A stretch of DNA of 25,555 nt from DATMNI01 sp035570275 (lineage in GTDB: Bacteria > Acidobacteriota > Terriglobia > Bryobacterales > Bryobacteraceae), in NCBI GenBank assembly GCA_035570275.1, contig DATMNI010000288.1, positions 1 to 25,555 on the forward strand. The letters run 5' to 3'. Within the stretch, counting starts at the first letter, position 1. The number at the start of each line of letters is the position of its first letter. Positions 7,726-14,150 of this stretch are shown piece by piece. Below the pieces are notes generated by a model. It saw only the letters and a program-made list of their open reading frames with translations. It was not told where the DNA came from and searched no databases. Made by a program: the position numbers and the translations under genes.

Positions 7726-8081
7726 TGGTGGAGGCGGGGGGAGTTGAACCCCCGTCCGAGAAAGCCCGCAATGAAGAGACTACGTGCGTAGCCGGCTCAA
7801 AGATTTCGGCCACCGCTTCAGAATCCGGCAAGCGCGGCGGCGGCCTAGTCCGATTGGGTTTCAGCCGCCGGCTCCGGACCGAAGCCATTGGCCAATCCCG
7901 CAGGATGACGCTCACTCACCGCCGCGCGGGCTCAGCGGCTGGAGCGGCTACCTAATTACTTAAGCAGCGTATGCAAACTGCGTGTTGTTGGCAGTTTTAA
8001 TTTTCCGATCGTTTAACGGGAGCTCGGAACCCGGCACGCCTCCCCACCACGATTCAATCCCGTCGAATCCGTTGCGCCCCC
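7726..8081 (-). ncRNA. ssrA: tmRNA (transfer-messenger RNA)
   Basis: On the minus strand the RNA begins GGGGGCGCAACGGATTCGAC and ends with a T-arm (GGGGGTTCAACTCCCCC), CGCCTCC, A and encoded CCA. The 5' GGGGGCG and 3' CGCCTCC form a 7-bp acceptor stem with one G-U pair. An internal frame codes for the tag ANNTQFAYAA and a stop. tmRNA enters ribosomes stalled on non-stop mRNA, acts as tRNA-Ala and then as mRNA, and adds a degradation tag together with SmpB. An integrase gene lies directly beyond the 3' end, and no hairpin terminator is visible there, so the native terminator may have been displaced by the island. Confidence 0.95.
7960..7992 (-). other. tmRNA tag-peptide reading frame
   Basis: GCC AAC AAC ACG CAG TTT GCA TAC GCT GCT TAA encodes ANNTQFAYAA. 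The C-terminal YAA/LAA-type ending is what ClpXP-type proteases recognise on tagged proteins. Confidence 0.9.
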
Positions 8082-8104
8082 ACATCAAAGAGCCTTGGCA
8101 GGTA

Positions 8105-8133
8105 CTACATTTTCAGTGTAACACCATCGTCAA
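8105..8133 (-). promoter_or_regulatory. Possible ssrA promoter
   Basis: On the minus strand TTGACG (8133-8128) is followed after 17-18 bp by ATGTAG/TGTAGT. Transcription would start about 15 nt before the mature 5' end, leaving a leader for RNase P to remove, as is normal for tmRNA. The -10 match is weak. Confidence 0.35.
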
Positions 8134-8143
8134 CTGGCGGCCC

Positions 8144-8171
8144 GATTTGCGTAGAATGATTTGCGTATAAT
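8144..8171 (+). promoter_or_regulatory. Tandemly duplicated 14-bp element carrying a TATAAT box
   Basis: GATTTGCGTAGAAT (8144-8157) is followed directly by GATTTGCGTATAAT (8158-8171). The second copy ends in a perfect TATAAT only 6 bp before the ATG of the next gene. If TATAAT is the -10, the transcript would start at or next to the ATG (leaderless). The first copy's TAGAAT could serve as an alternative -10, giving a leader of about 14 nt. No Shine-Dalgarno sequence is present, which supports one of these. Confidence 0.5.
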
Positions 8172-8177
8172 CAGGGT

Positions 8178-8564
8178 ATGCGTACGCGCGTCCTTGCCAT
8201 TCGATTTTTGTTGTTTGCGGCGCTTCTCCTTTCGGCCGTCGCGGTCTGGAGCGCGCCTATGACCAAGATCAACATTGTGGTCAAATCGCAGGGCGGCCAC
8301 CCGGTGGACCGCGCCAGCGTGGTGGTCCGGTTCGTGCAGGGCCACTCCATCGTCAAACTCGGCAAAGCCGTGCGCACCACGTTCGAACTGCGCACCAATC
8401 AGGATGGCGAGGCGAAGATTCCCTCCATCCCACAGGGCAAAATCCGGGTCCAGGTGATCGCCAAAGGCTACCAGACCTTCGGAGAGATCTTCGATATCAC
8501 GGAAGACGAAAAAACGCTCGAATTGACCCTCAATCCGCCGCAGCAGCAATACTCGGCTCACTGA
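8178..8564 (+). CDS. Secreted carboxypeptidase-regulatory-like (beta-sandwich) protein
   Basis: This encodes 128 residues. The N-terminus RTRVLAIRFLLFAALLLSAV followed by AVWSAP is a typical Sec signal peptide, with cleavage near residue 26. The mature part (INIVVKSQGGHPVDRASVVV, then GEAKIPSIPQGKIRVQVIA, GYQTFGEIFDI, KTLELTLNPP) follows the CarboxypepD_reg-like Ig-type fold. In that fold a 'gain of new property, then translation to polymer' pattern is used in secreted and outer-membrane proteins. A periplasmic or surface location is expected. No enzyme motif is present. The start is preceded by a TATAAT box and not by a ribosome binding site. The next gene begins 15 bp downstream and may be co-transcribed. 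Confidence 0.8.
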   Translation: MRTRVLAIRFLLFAALLLSAVAVWSAPMTKINIVVKSQGGHPVDRASVVVRFVQGHSIVKLGKAVRTTFELRTNQDGEAKIPSIPQGKIRVQVIAKGYQTFGEIFDITEDEKTLELTLNPPQQQYSAH

Positions 8565-8579
8565 TACCTCGCCCGTGCC

Positions 8580-9875
8580 GTGCCTGAGCCGATGATCGTT
8601 TTTCCATCCGAATCCTTATACGAACTGCGCCGCAGTCTGTTCGCACGAACCAGGTCCGGCGACCTGAGCAAGGTGGAGGCCTTTGGCCAGGCGGTGGCAG
8701 CTGACCCCAACGATCCCATTGCCCTCCTGTTTCTTGGGCTCGATGCCGAACAGGCCGGCGATTTGGCCAAGTCCGAGCGCTTCACCCGCGCATCCATCCT
8801 CAACCACCCCAGTGGCCATGACGGGTATATGGTGCTTCCGCGCATCCTGGGTGCCCGCGGCGCCGACGAACAACTCGCCTCAGGTTATGCCAGACTCGGC
8901 CTGGAAAAGATCGGCTACGATGAGGAGGCGCTCGAGCGTATCGATTTCGGCAAGCTGCTGCCGGGACTCCCCGCCAAATTGCTTGCCGGCAGCGACCGGA
9001 ACTTCGAACTGCTGCAGATCATCATCGAACATCTGGAGGAGACGCGACTGCCGGAACCGCCGGCAGTCTCGTTGGAACTGGAGCCTCACCGGCTGATTCA
9101 CCAGCTTCGCGAAGCCGGTGAGGATCCGCTCCCCTCGGAATTGATCGATGCTATTCTGGCCCGTGCCGCGGATTGCGCGCCCATGCTGCTGGGGATCCTC
9201 AAAGAGTACGGTGAAGATCTCATCCCGGAGGATGACGACCCCATGGTCCTGCGCGCGTTGGCGCTGCTCGGCGAGATCGGCGACCCGTCCGTGCTACCGG
9301 AGATCACCGAGTTCATGGAACTGGAAGACGAGCGTTTCGGCAACGTCGTGCACTGGGCCGCCCACCGCATCTCATTCCGCCAGCCGGCCGCCGCCTTGCA
9401 AGTGATTCGCGACATCATCCCACAGAGCGACGCGATCAGGCGGGCAACCCTGGCGCTGCAGATAGCCCAATTGCCGAAAGTGCCAGGACGATTGGAAGCC
9501 ATGCAGAGCCTGCTTCATAACTTCGAACGCGAACCGGGAGAAGAGCAGGAAGCGCTGCTGGCCGGTGCCATCTCGGCGGCATGGGTGATGCAGGGAACCA
9601 ACAGCGAATTCGCTGCATCGCTGCTAAAAAAGCATGGCAATCTGCTTTCGGCAAGCACACACCGGGAACTCAGGAAACTCCGGGCGGAAGGAGCCGGCAT
9701 GGGACCGTACGTCGCCGAAGAAGACCCAGCCACCATCTACGATATCTGCGGCGAAGACTACGGCCCAAGCGAGCCCGTCGTGAAACCGCCCAGGCCCGGG
9801 CGCAATGATCCGTGCTGGTGCGGCAGCGGCAAGAAGTACAAGAAGTGTCACCTCGATGCGGACCAGGGTCGCTGA
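8580..9875 (+). CDS. HEAT/TPR-like protein with C-terminal SEC-C zinc motif
   Basis: This encodes 431 residues from GTG 8580; ATG 8592 is an alternative. Residues 35-75 look like a TPR hairpin (AVAADPNDPIALLFLGLDAE, then LAKSERFTRAS). The middle is helical and HEAT-like (VLRALALLGEIGDPSVLPEI, then NVVHWAAHRISFRQPAAAL). The C-terminus RPGRNDPCWCGSGKKYKKCH is a SEC-C motif (C412, C414, C423, H424), the zinc-binding module named from SecA and found in many unrelated proteins. No catalytic motif is visible, so a scaffold or protein-interaction role is likely. It lies 15 bp after the secreted protein and 45 bp before the DUF481 gene, on the same strand, so the three may form an operon. Confidence 0.8.
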   Translation: MPEPMIVFPSESLYELRRSLFARTRSGDLSKVEAFGQAVAADPNDPIALLFLGLDAEQAGDLAKSERFTRASILNHPSGHDGYMVLPRILGARGADEQLASGYARLGLEKIGYDEEALERIDFGKLLPGLPAKLLAGSDRNFELLQIIIEHLEETRLPEPPAVSLELEPHRLIHQLREAGEDPLPSELIDAILARAADCAPMLLGILKEYGEDLIPEDDDPMVLRALALLGEIGDPSVLPEITEFMELEDERFGNVVHWAAHRISFRQPAAALQVIRDIIPQSDAIRRATLALQIAQLPKVPGRLEAMQSLLHNFEREPGEEQEALLAGAISAAWVMQGTNSEFAASLLKKHGNLLSASTHRELRKLRAEGAGMGPYVAEEDPATIYDICGEDYGPSEPVVKPPRPGRNDPCWCGSGKKYKKCHLDADQGR

Positions 9876-9920
9876 TGCGTCCGCGGGTATCATTAATAAG
9901 AAGGAGGACCTGAAAAACCC

Positions 9921-10970
9921 GTGTCCTGTCGAATCCGGTTCCTACAATTCCTGTTGCTTCCCTGCCTTTCCATGTTGGCCGCCGATCAGGTAGTGCTCTC
10001 CAACGGTGACACCATCACCGGCGCCATTGTCAAGAAAGACGGCGCCAAACTCACCATCAAGAGCGAGTTTCTGGGCGAAGTCTCCATGCCCTGGTCGGCC
10101 GTGAAGAGCATCAAGTCCGACGCCGAGCTGGTGGTGGTTCTGCCCGGCGGCGAAACCGTGAAGGGCAAATTGTCCAGTAGCGGCGACGCCCTGCAGGTGG
10201 CCGCACCAACCGGCGCCAAGTCGGCGCCTCTGGCGGTCGTGACCGCGGTGCGTGACGACGCCGAACAGCACGCCTGGGAGCGGCTGCAGCATCCCGGCCT
10301 GCTGGAGCTGTGGACCGGCAATTTCGATCTGGGCCTGGCGCTGGCGCGCGGTAATGCCCGTACGGATACGCTGACCACGGCGTTCACCGCCAGCCGCATC
10401 ACCACCAAAGACAAGATCACCACATACTTTAACCAGATCTACGCAAGCGCCCGCGTCAACGGCGTTTCGAGCGATGTGGCCAACGCTGTGCGCGGCGGGT
10501 GGTCGTACAACCGCCAGGTCGCACCGCGCTTTTTCGTCGACACGCTCAACGATTACGAGCACGACACTTTCCAGAACCTGAACCTCCGGTTCGTGGCCGG
10601 CGGCGGCTTCGGCTGGAACGCCGTTAAGAAGGAGAGCCTGCAGTTCGACCTGTCGGCCGGCGGCGACTACGATCGCGACAACTTCAACAACAACATCCAT
10701 CGCAATTCGGCCGAAGCGAGCTACGGCGACAGTCTGTTGTTCAAGGCGTCAGCCGCCACTACGATCACGCAGTCGTTCCGCATCTTCCACAACTTGAGCA
10801 GGACCGGCGAATACCGGATGAATTTCGATCTGTCAGCCGTCACCTCCATTAAGAAGTGGCTCGGCTGGCACGTGACGGCCAGCGACCGCCTCCTGAGCAA
10901 CCCGTCAGCCGGACGGCAGCGCAATGACGTGCTGCTCTCCACCGGTTTCCGGCTGACCTTCGCGAAGTAG
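9921..10970 (+). CDS. DUF481-family outer-membrane protein
   Basis: This encodes 349 residues starting at GTG 9921, preceded by AAGGAGG at 9901-9907 (a long spacing, so the start could be slightly off). The N-terminus RIRFLQFLLLPCLSMLAA is a signal peptide. Residues 22-95 hold two similar beta units (VVLSNGDTITGAIVKKDGAK and VVVLPGGETVKGKLSSSGDA), resembling an LSm/SHD1-like small beta barrel. Residues 125-349 match DUF481, a putative beta-barrel domain (LELWTGNFDLGLALARGNAR, NDYEHDTFQNLNLRFVAGGG, ending in VLLSTGFRLTFAK with a terminal aromatic/hydrophobic strand). DUF481 proteins are salt-stress-linked or uncharacterised outer-membrane proteins; no substrate can be inferred. Confidence 0.88.
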   Translation: MSCRIRFLQFLLLPCLSMLAADQVVLSNGDTITGAIVKKDGAKLTIKSEFLGEVSMPWSAVKSIKSDAELVVVLPGGETVKGKLSSSGDALQVAAPTGAKSAPLAVVTAVRDDAEQHAWERLQHPGLLELWTGNFDLGLALARGNARTDTLTTAFTASRITTKDKITTYFNQIYASARVNGVSSDVANAVRGGWSYNRQVAPRFFVDTLNDYEHDTFQNLNLRFVAGGGFGWNAVKKESLQFDLSAGGDYDRDNFNNNIHRNSAEASYGDSLLFKASAATTITQSFRIFHNLSRTGEYRMNFDLSAVTSIKKWLGWHVTASDRLLSNPSAGRQRNDVLLSTGFRLTFAK

Positions 10971-10998
10971 GACAGACCATCGCCTTCTGTGGTCGGTC
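10971..10998 (+). terminator. Terminator-like hairpin after the DUF481 gene
   Basis: GACAGACCA-TCGCCTTCTG-TGGTCGGTC is an 8-of-9 bp stem that starts directly after the stop codon. It is followed by a T-rich stretch (GGGTTTTGCTTTT at about 11007-11019), which fits Rho-independent termination of the rightward operon. Confidence 0.5.
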
Positions 10999-11047
10999 AG
11001 GTTTCGGGTTTTGCTTTTACTGTCACGCTTTCAAACCACCGGGGGGC

Positions 11048-11075
11048 GACAGACGACATACACCGATCGTCTGTC
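11048..11075. terminator. Perfect 9-bp inverted repeat between convergent genes
   Basis: GACAGACGA-N10-TCGTCTGTC lies 17 bp from the end of the RNase E/G gene and points both ways. It probably terminates the leftward RNase transcript. No clear T-tract is seen on the minus-strand side. Confidence 0.45.
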
Positions 11076-11091
11076 CCACGGTCGCGGCCAC

Positions 11092-13872
11092 TTACGCCAG
11101 GTCGAACTTCTCCTGGTGCAACTGCGCGTCGCTCTTCACAATCACCGTGCGTCCGCCCAGAATCTCCTCGATCTCCGGCAAGTAGGAATTCTGGTTGGAC
11201 TTCAGCAGTTTGGCCACTTCCGGCGATACCCGCAGCAGCACGTCCTGGCCCTCAACGGCACGGGAAATCTTGTGGGCCTCCTGCAGAATCTCGCCCACCA
11301 CCGTTTGCGCGCTCTTCACGTAACCGGCCCCTTCGCAATAAGGGCACGGCGTACAGAGCGTGCGCTCCAGGCTCTGCTTGACACGCTTGCGGGTGATCGC
11401 CACCAGGCCAAAATCGTTGAACTGCAGAATCTTGTATGGCGCCCGGTCCGCGCGCATGGCTTCTTCCAGCGCCTGCATCACCTTCTGGCGATTCTTGCGC
11501 TCGTCCATGTCGATGAAATCCACCACGATGATGCCGCCCAGATCGCGCAACCGGATCTGACGCACAATCTCCTTGATGGCGTCCGTGTTGGTCTTGACGA
11601 TGGTATCCTCCAACCGGTTCGACTTGCCCACATACTTGCCCGTATTGATGTCGATCGCCACCAGCGCCTCGGTCTGGTTGATCACGATGTAGCCGCCGGA
11701 TTTCAGCCACACTTTGGGCCGCAGCGCTTTCTCCAGTTCCGACGTGATGTTGAATTCGTCGAAGATCGGTGTCGGTCGTGTGTACAGCTTCACGCGGCCC
11801 ACCATCGTCGGCTGGAATCGCTGCACGAAACCAAGAACGTCCTCGTAGATCTCTTCGTTGTCCACCCAGATGCACTTGAATGAGGACGTGAGCTGGTCGC
11901 GGAGGATGCGTTCCACCACGTTCAGATCGTGATGGATCAGCAGCGGCGCCGGCCGCCGTTCGGCCTTCGTGCGCATGTCCAGCCAGAGGTTGTAAAGGAA
12001 CATCATGTCGGCGCGCAGTTCCTCTTCGGTGCGGCCATCGCCCGCCGTCCGCACAATGTACCCGCCCGGAATGCCGGTGCGGTTTTGCTGCAGAATCCGT
12101 TTGAGCCGCAGGCGCTCATCGTCGCTCGGGATCTTGCGCGAAACGCCGATGTGGTCCACCGTGGGCATGTATACCAGGAAGCGGCCAGGCAGCGCGATGT
12201 GCGACGTGATGCGCGCGCCCTTCTGCCCCAACGGTTCCTTGGCAATCTGAACGATAATCTCCTGCCCTTCCTTAAGCAGATCGCTGATCGAAGGCAGCGG
12301 CTTCTCCTGCCTGGCTTCACCGCCGCGCGGGTTGGGCCCCGTACGCTGTTCAGTCCGCGGTTCGGTATGCGGTTCGGTTCGATGTTCGGTGCGATGTTCC
12401 GGACGCGCATCGCCGCGGGCTTCCTGCGTGTGCGGTTCGCCGCGCGGTTCGCCCTGCGGCGGACGCCCGCCTTCGGGACGCGGTCCGCGGTCGTCAGGCC
12501 GCCCACCCTTCCGCCGCATGCGGCGCGAAACCCGGTGTTGCAGATACCGCGGATTCTGCTCGCGCAGCGCGGCCGTGAGGCTGGTAGGAATGCGCGCCGG
12601 TTCCGGCCCTTCCGGTTCGACGATGGACTCGGCTTCGGCGCCGCCATCGGCCGCCAATGGCGCGGCTTTTTGGCCTTCGATCTCGCTTGCCGATTCGGGT
12701 TCCGCGGCTTCGTCTTCCGCGTCCTCGGAAGCTTCCGCTGCTTCGGCCACCGGCGATTCCTCCATGGGGGCCGGGGCCTCGGCTGGCGCCGCAGGCGCCG
12801 CAGGCTCCCCAGGCGCGGCTTCGGCCGCGGCGTCATCCAGTTTCTCCACCGCTGCTTCCATGGCCGCCACCGTCTCCGGTTCCGGCTCCGCTACCGCAAC
12901 CGGTTCGGGCTCTCGTTGCGCTGCCGCAACCGGCTCGGGTTCGGGCTCTGGCGCAGCCATCGGTTCCCCCGGCATCTCCGCGGCTGCTTCCACTACCGAT
13001 TCGGTCGCAGCTTCGAGTCCTTCCATACCGGCGATTTCCTCAATGCCGGACTCCTCCACCTCTTCCTCTTCCAGGGCACCTTCCACCACACCCGCGGGTT
13101 CGGTGTACTTGGCGAGCGACTCACCCGGCAGCACGAAGAAATCGTCGTCGCGGCTCTCGCGTACCGGTGCGGCCGCCACCGGTTCGACTTCCGCGCGGAC
13201 CGCGGGCTCCGGCCGCGATTCGGGCGAACCTTCAGTCCTGGGCGAGTAGTACTTGGAATCGGGCAGCCCTCTGCCGCCCCCTCCCCCACCCTTCTGGCCC
13301 CGGCGCCGCCGCGAACGGCGGCCCCGCCCGTCACGTGCGTCCCGCCCGTCACGGCCGTCACGCCGATGATCGGGCTGGCCCCCGGCGGACGGCGGCACCA
13401 TGGCGGACGCTGCACCTGGACTTGCAACCGAAATGGCACCCGGAGCGGCACCCGGAACAACCAGCGGCGGGGCTGCGGCAGCCGGTTCCGGCTGCGCGGG
13501 CGCGGTATCAACGGTAGCCCCGGCTGCCGGCACCGTATCCGCCGCCGGCTCCACCGCTGCTTCGTGCGCTTGAAGCGCGGGAGTGCGGTCCAGGTTAAGA
13601 ACCTTCTCCTCCACGCTGGTCACGATCTTGTCGTACTCTTCGTTGTCTTCGAAGAAGTCCGACACGTAAAGAAACGCGTCCCGCCCCAGGCCGATGTCGA
13701 CAAATGCCGATTGCATGCCCGGCAGCACCCGCGTCACCCTGCCTTTGTGGATGCTCCCCGCGAGCGAATACTCGTTTTCGCGTTGATGATAAACTTCGAC
13801 TACCTGATCGTCTTCGATCACCGCCACGCGTGTTTCGTGGCGGTTCGCCGAGATCACTAACTCCTTGGACAT
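11092..13872 (-). CDS. rng: Ribonuclease E/G family endoribonuclease with large disordered insertion
   Basis: This encodes 926 residues, with a strong GGGGAGG Shine-Dalgarno before the ATG. Residues 1-83 are the first part of the S1 RNA-binding domain (LVISANRHETRVAVIEDDQV, then SIHKGRVTRVLPGMQSAFVD). Residues of about 84-525 are low-complexity: Ala/Pro/Glu-rich tracts, an Arg-rich and RGG-like patch (RRDGRDGRDARDGRGRRSRR), EPEPEP repeats and (H/R)TE(H/P/Q)RTE repeats. S1 resumes at P527 (PSISDLLKEGQEIIVQ). The catalytic DNase-I-like domain keeps both metal-binding Asp, D741 (VAIDINTGKYVGK) and D785 (IIVVDFIDMDERKN). The Zn-link Cys are C840, C843 and C846 (CTPCPYCEGAG). The enzyme cuts single-stranded A/U-rich RNA in rRNA maturation and mRNA decay. 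It is called RNase G-like because there is no long C-terminal scaffold; rne would be an equally valid symbol. Confidence 0.95.
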   Translation of the reverse strand: MSKELVISANRHETRVAVIEDDQVVEVYHQRENEYSLAGSIHKGRVTRVLPGMQSAFVDIGLGRDAFLYVSDFFEDNEEYDKIVTSVEEKVLNLDRTPALQAHEAAVEPAADTVPAAGATVDTAPAQPEPAAAAPPLVVPGAAPGAISVASPGAASAMVPPSAGGQPDHRRDGRDGRDARDGRGRRSRRRRGQKGGGGGGRGLPDSKYYSPRTEGSPESRPEPAVRAEVEPVAAAPVRESRDDDFFVLPGESLAKYTEPAGVVEGALEEEEVEESGIEEIAGMEGLEAATESVVEAAAEMPGEPMAAPEPEPEPVAAAQREPEPVAVAEPEPETVAAMEAAVEKLDDAAAEAAPGEPAAPAAPAEAPAPMEESPVAEAAEASEDAEDEAAEPESASEIEGQKAAPLAADGGAEAESIVEPEGPEPARIPTSLTAALREQNPRYLQHRVSRRMRRKGGRPDDRGPRPEGGRPPQGEPRGEPHTQEARGDARPEHRTEHRTEPHTEPRTEQRTGPNPRGGEARQEKPLPSISDLLKEGQEIIVQIAKEPLGQKGARITSHIALPGRFLVYMPTVDHIGVSRKIPSDDERLRLKRILQQNRTGIPGGYIVRTAGDGRTEEELRADMMFLYNLWLDMRTKAERRPAPLLIHHDLNVVERILRDQLTSSFKCIWVDNEEIYEDVLGFVQRFQPTMVGRVKLYTRPTPIFDEFNITSELEKALRPKVWLKSGGYIVINQTEALVAIDINTGKYVGKSNRLEDTIVKTNTDAIKEIVRQIRLRDLGGIIVVDFIDMDERKNRQKVMQALEEAMRADRAPYKILQFNDFGLVAITRKRVKQSLERTLCTPCPYCEGAGYVKSAQTVVGEILQEAHKISRAVEGQDVLLRVSPEVAKLLKSNQNSYLPEIEEILGGRTVIVKSDAQLHQEKFDLA

Positions 13873-13940
13873 CGACTGCCTCCCCGGGGCATGGAGAAGT
13901 ACCGTGAGGAAGGTAGGGCGCCCTGCGTGCGTCTCGATAG

Positions 13941-13958
13941 TCCCCGGCCACCCGGGGA
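13941..13958. promoter_or_regulatory. GC-rich hairpin in the RNase E/G leader
   Basis: TCCCCGG-CCAC-CCGGGGA is a perfect 7-bp stem 69 bp upstream of the RNase start codon. RNase E genes in known bacteria are autoregulated through leader hairpins; a similar role here is possible but unproven. Confidence 0.3.
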
Positions 13959-14110
13959 ACGATGTAAAACTCGTTACAAGCTCACGCTGGCCGAATGTGG
14001 AGCTGCATTTTCCTCATACACCATCCGGCCGGGAACCGCTCCTCTACTGGGGGAGCGCCTTTCGCGCCACCATCCCGAAGCTCTCTACAGGCTCCCGAAT
14101 ATTCTTCTAA

Positions 14111-14150
14111 ATTCACAAACTCTTAATTCACAAACTCTTAATTCACAAAC
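14111..14150. repeat. 15-bp tandem repeat at the end of rodA
   Basis: ATTCACAAACTCTTA occurs at 14111-14125 and 14126-14140 and, as a 10-bp part copy, at 14141-14150. The last sense codons and the stop of the PBP2-RodA reading frame (FVN-stop on the minus strand) lie within these repeats, so the stop context is repeated downstream of the gene. Confidence 0.85.

Noticed and set aside
3025..7726. A single island bounded by the tRNA-Arg scar and ssrA
   Set aside because: The two attachment sequences are unrelated, so they cannot be the two ends of one element; at least two insertions, or a rearrangement, are needed.
11929..13860. 643-codon open frame on the plus strand opposite RNase E/G
   Set aside because: It is the antisense of the low-complexity and catalytic parts of RNase E/G, with Arg/Phe-rich composition and no domain; the minus-strand gene has intact catalytic residues.
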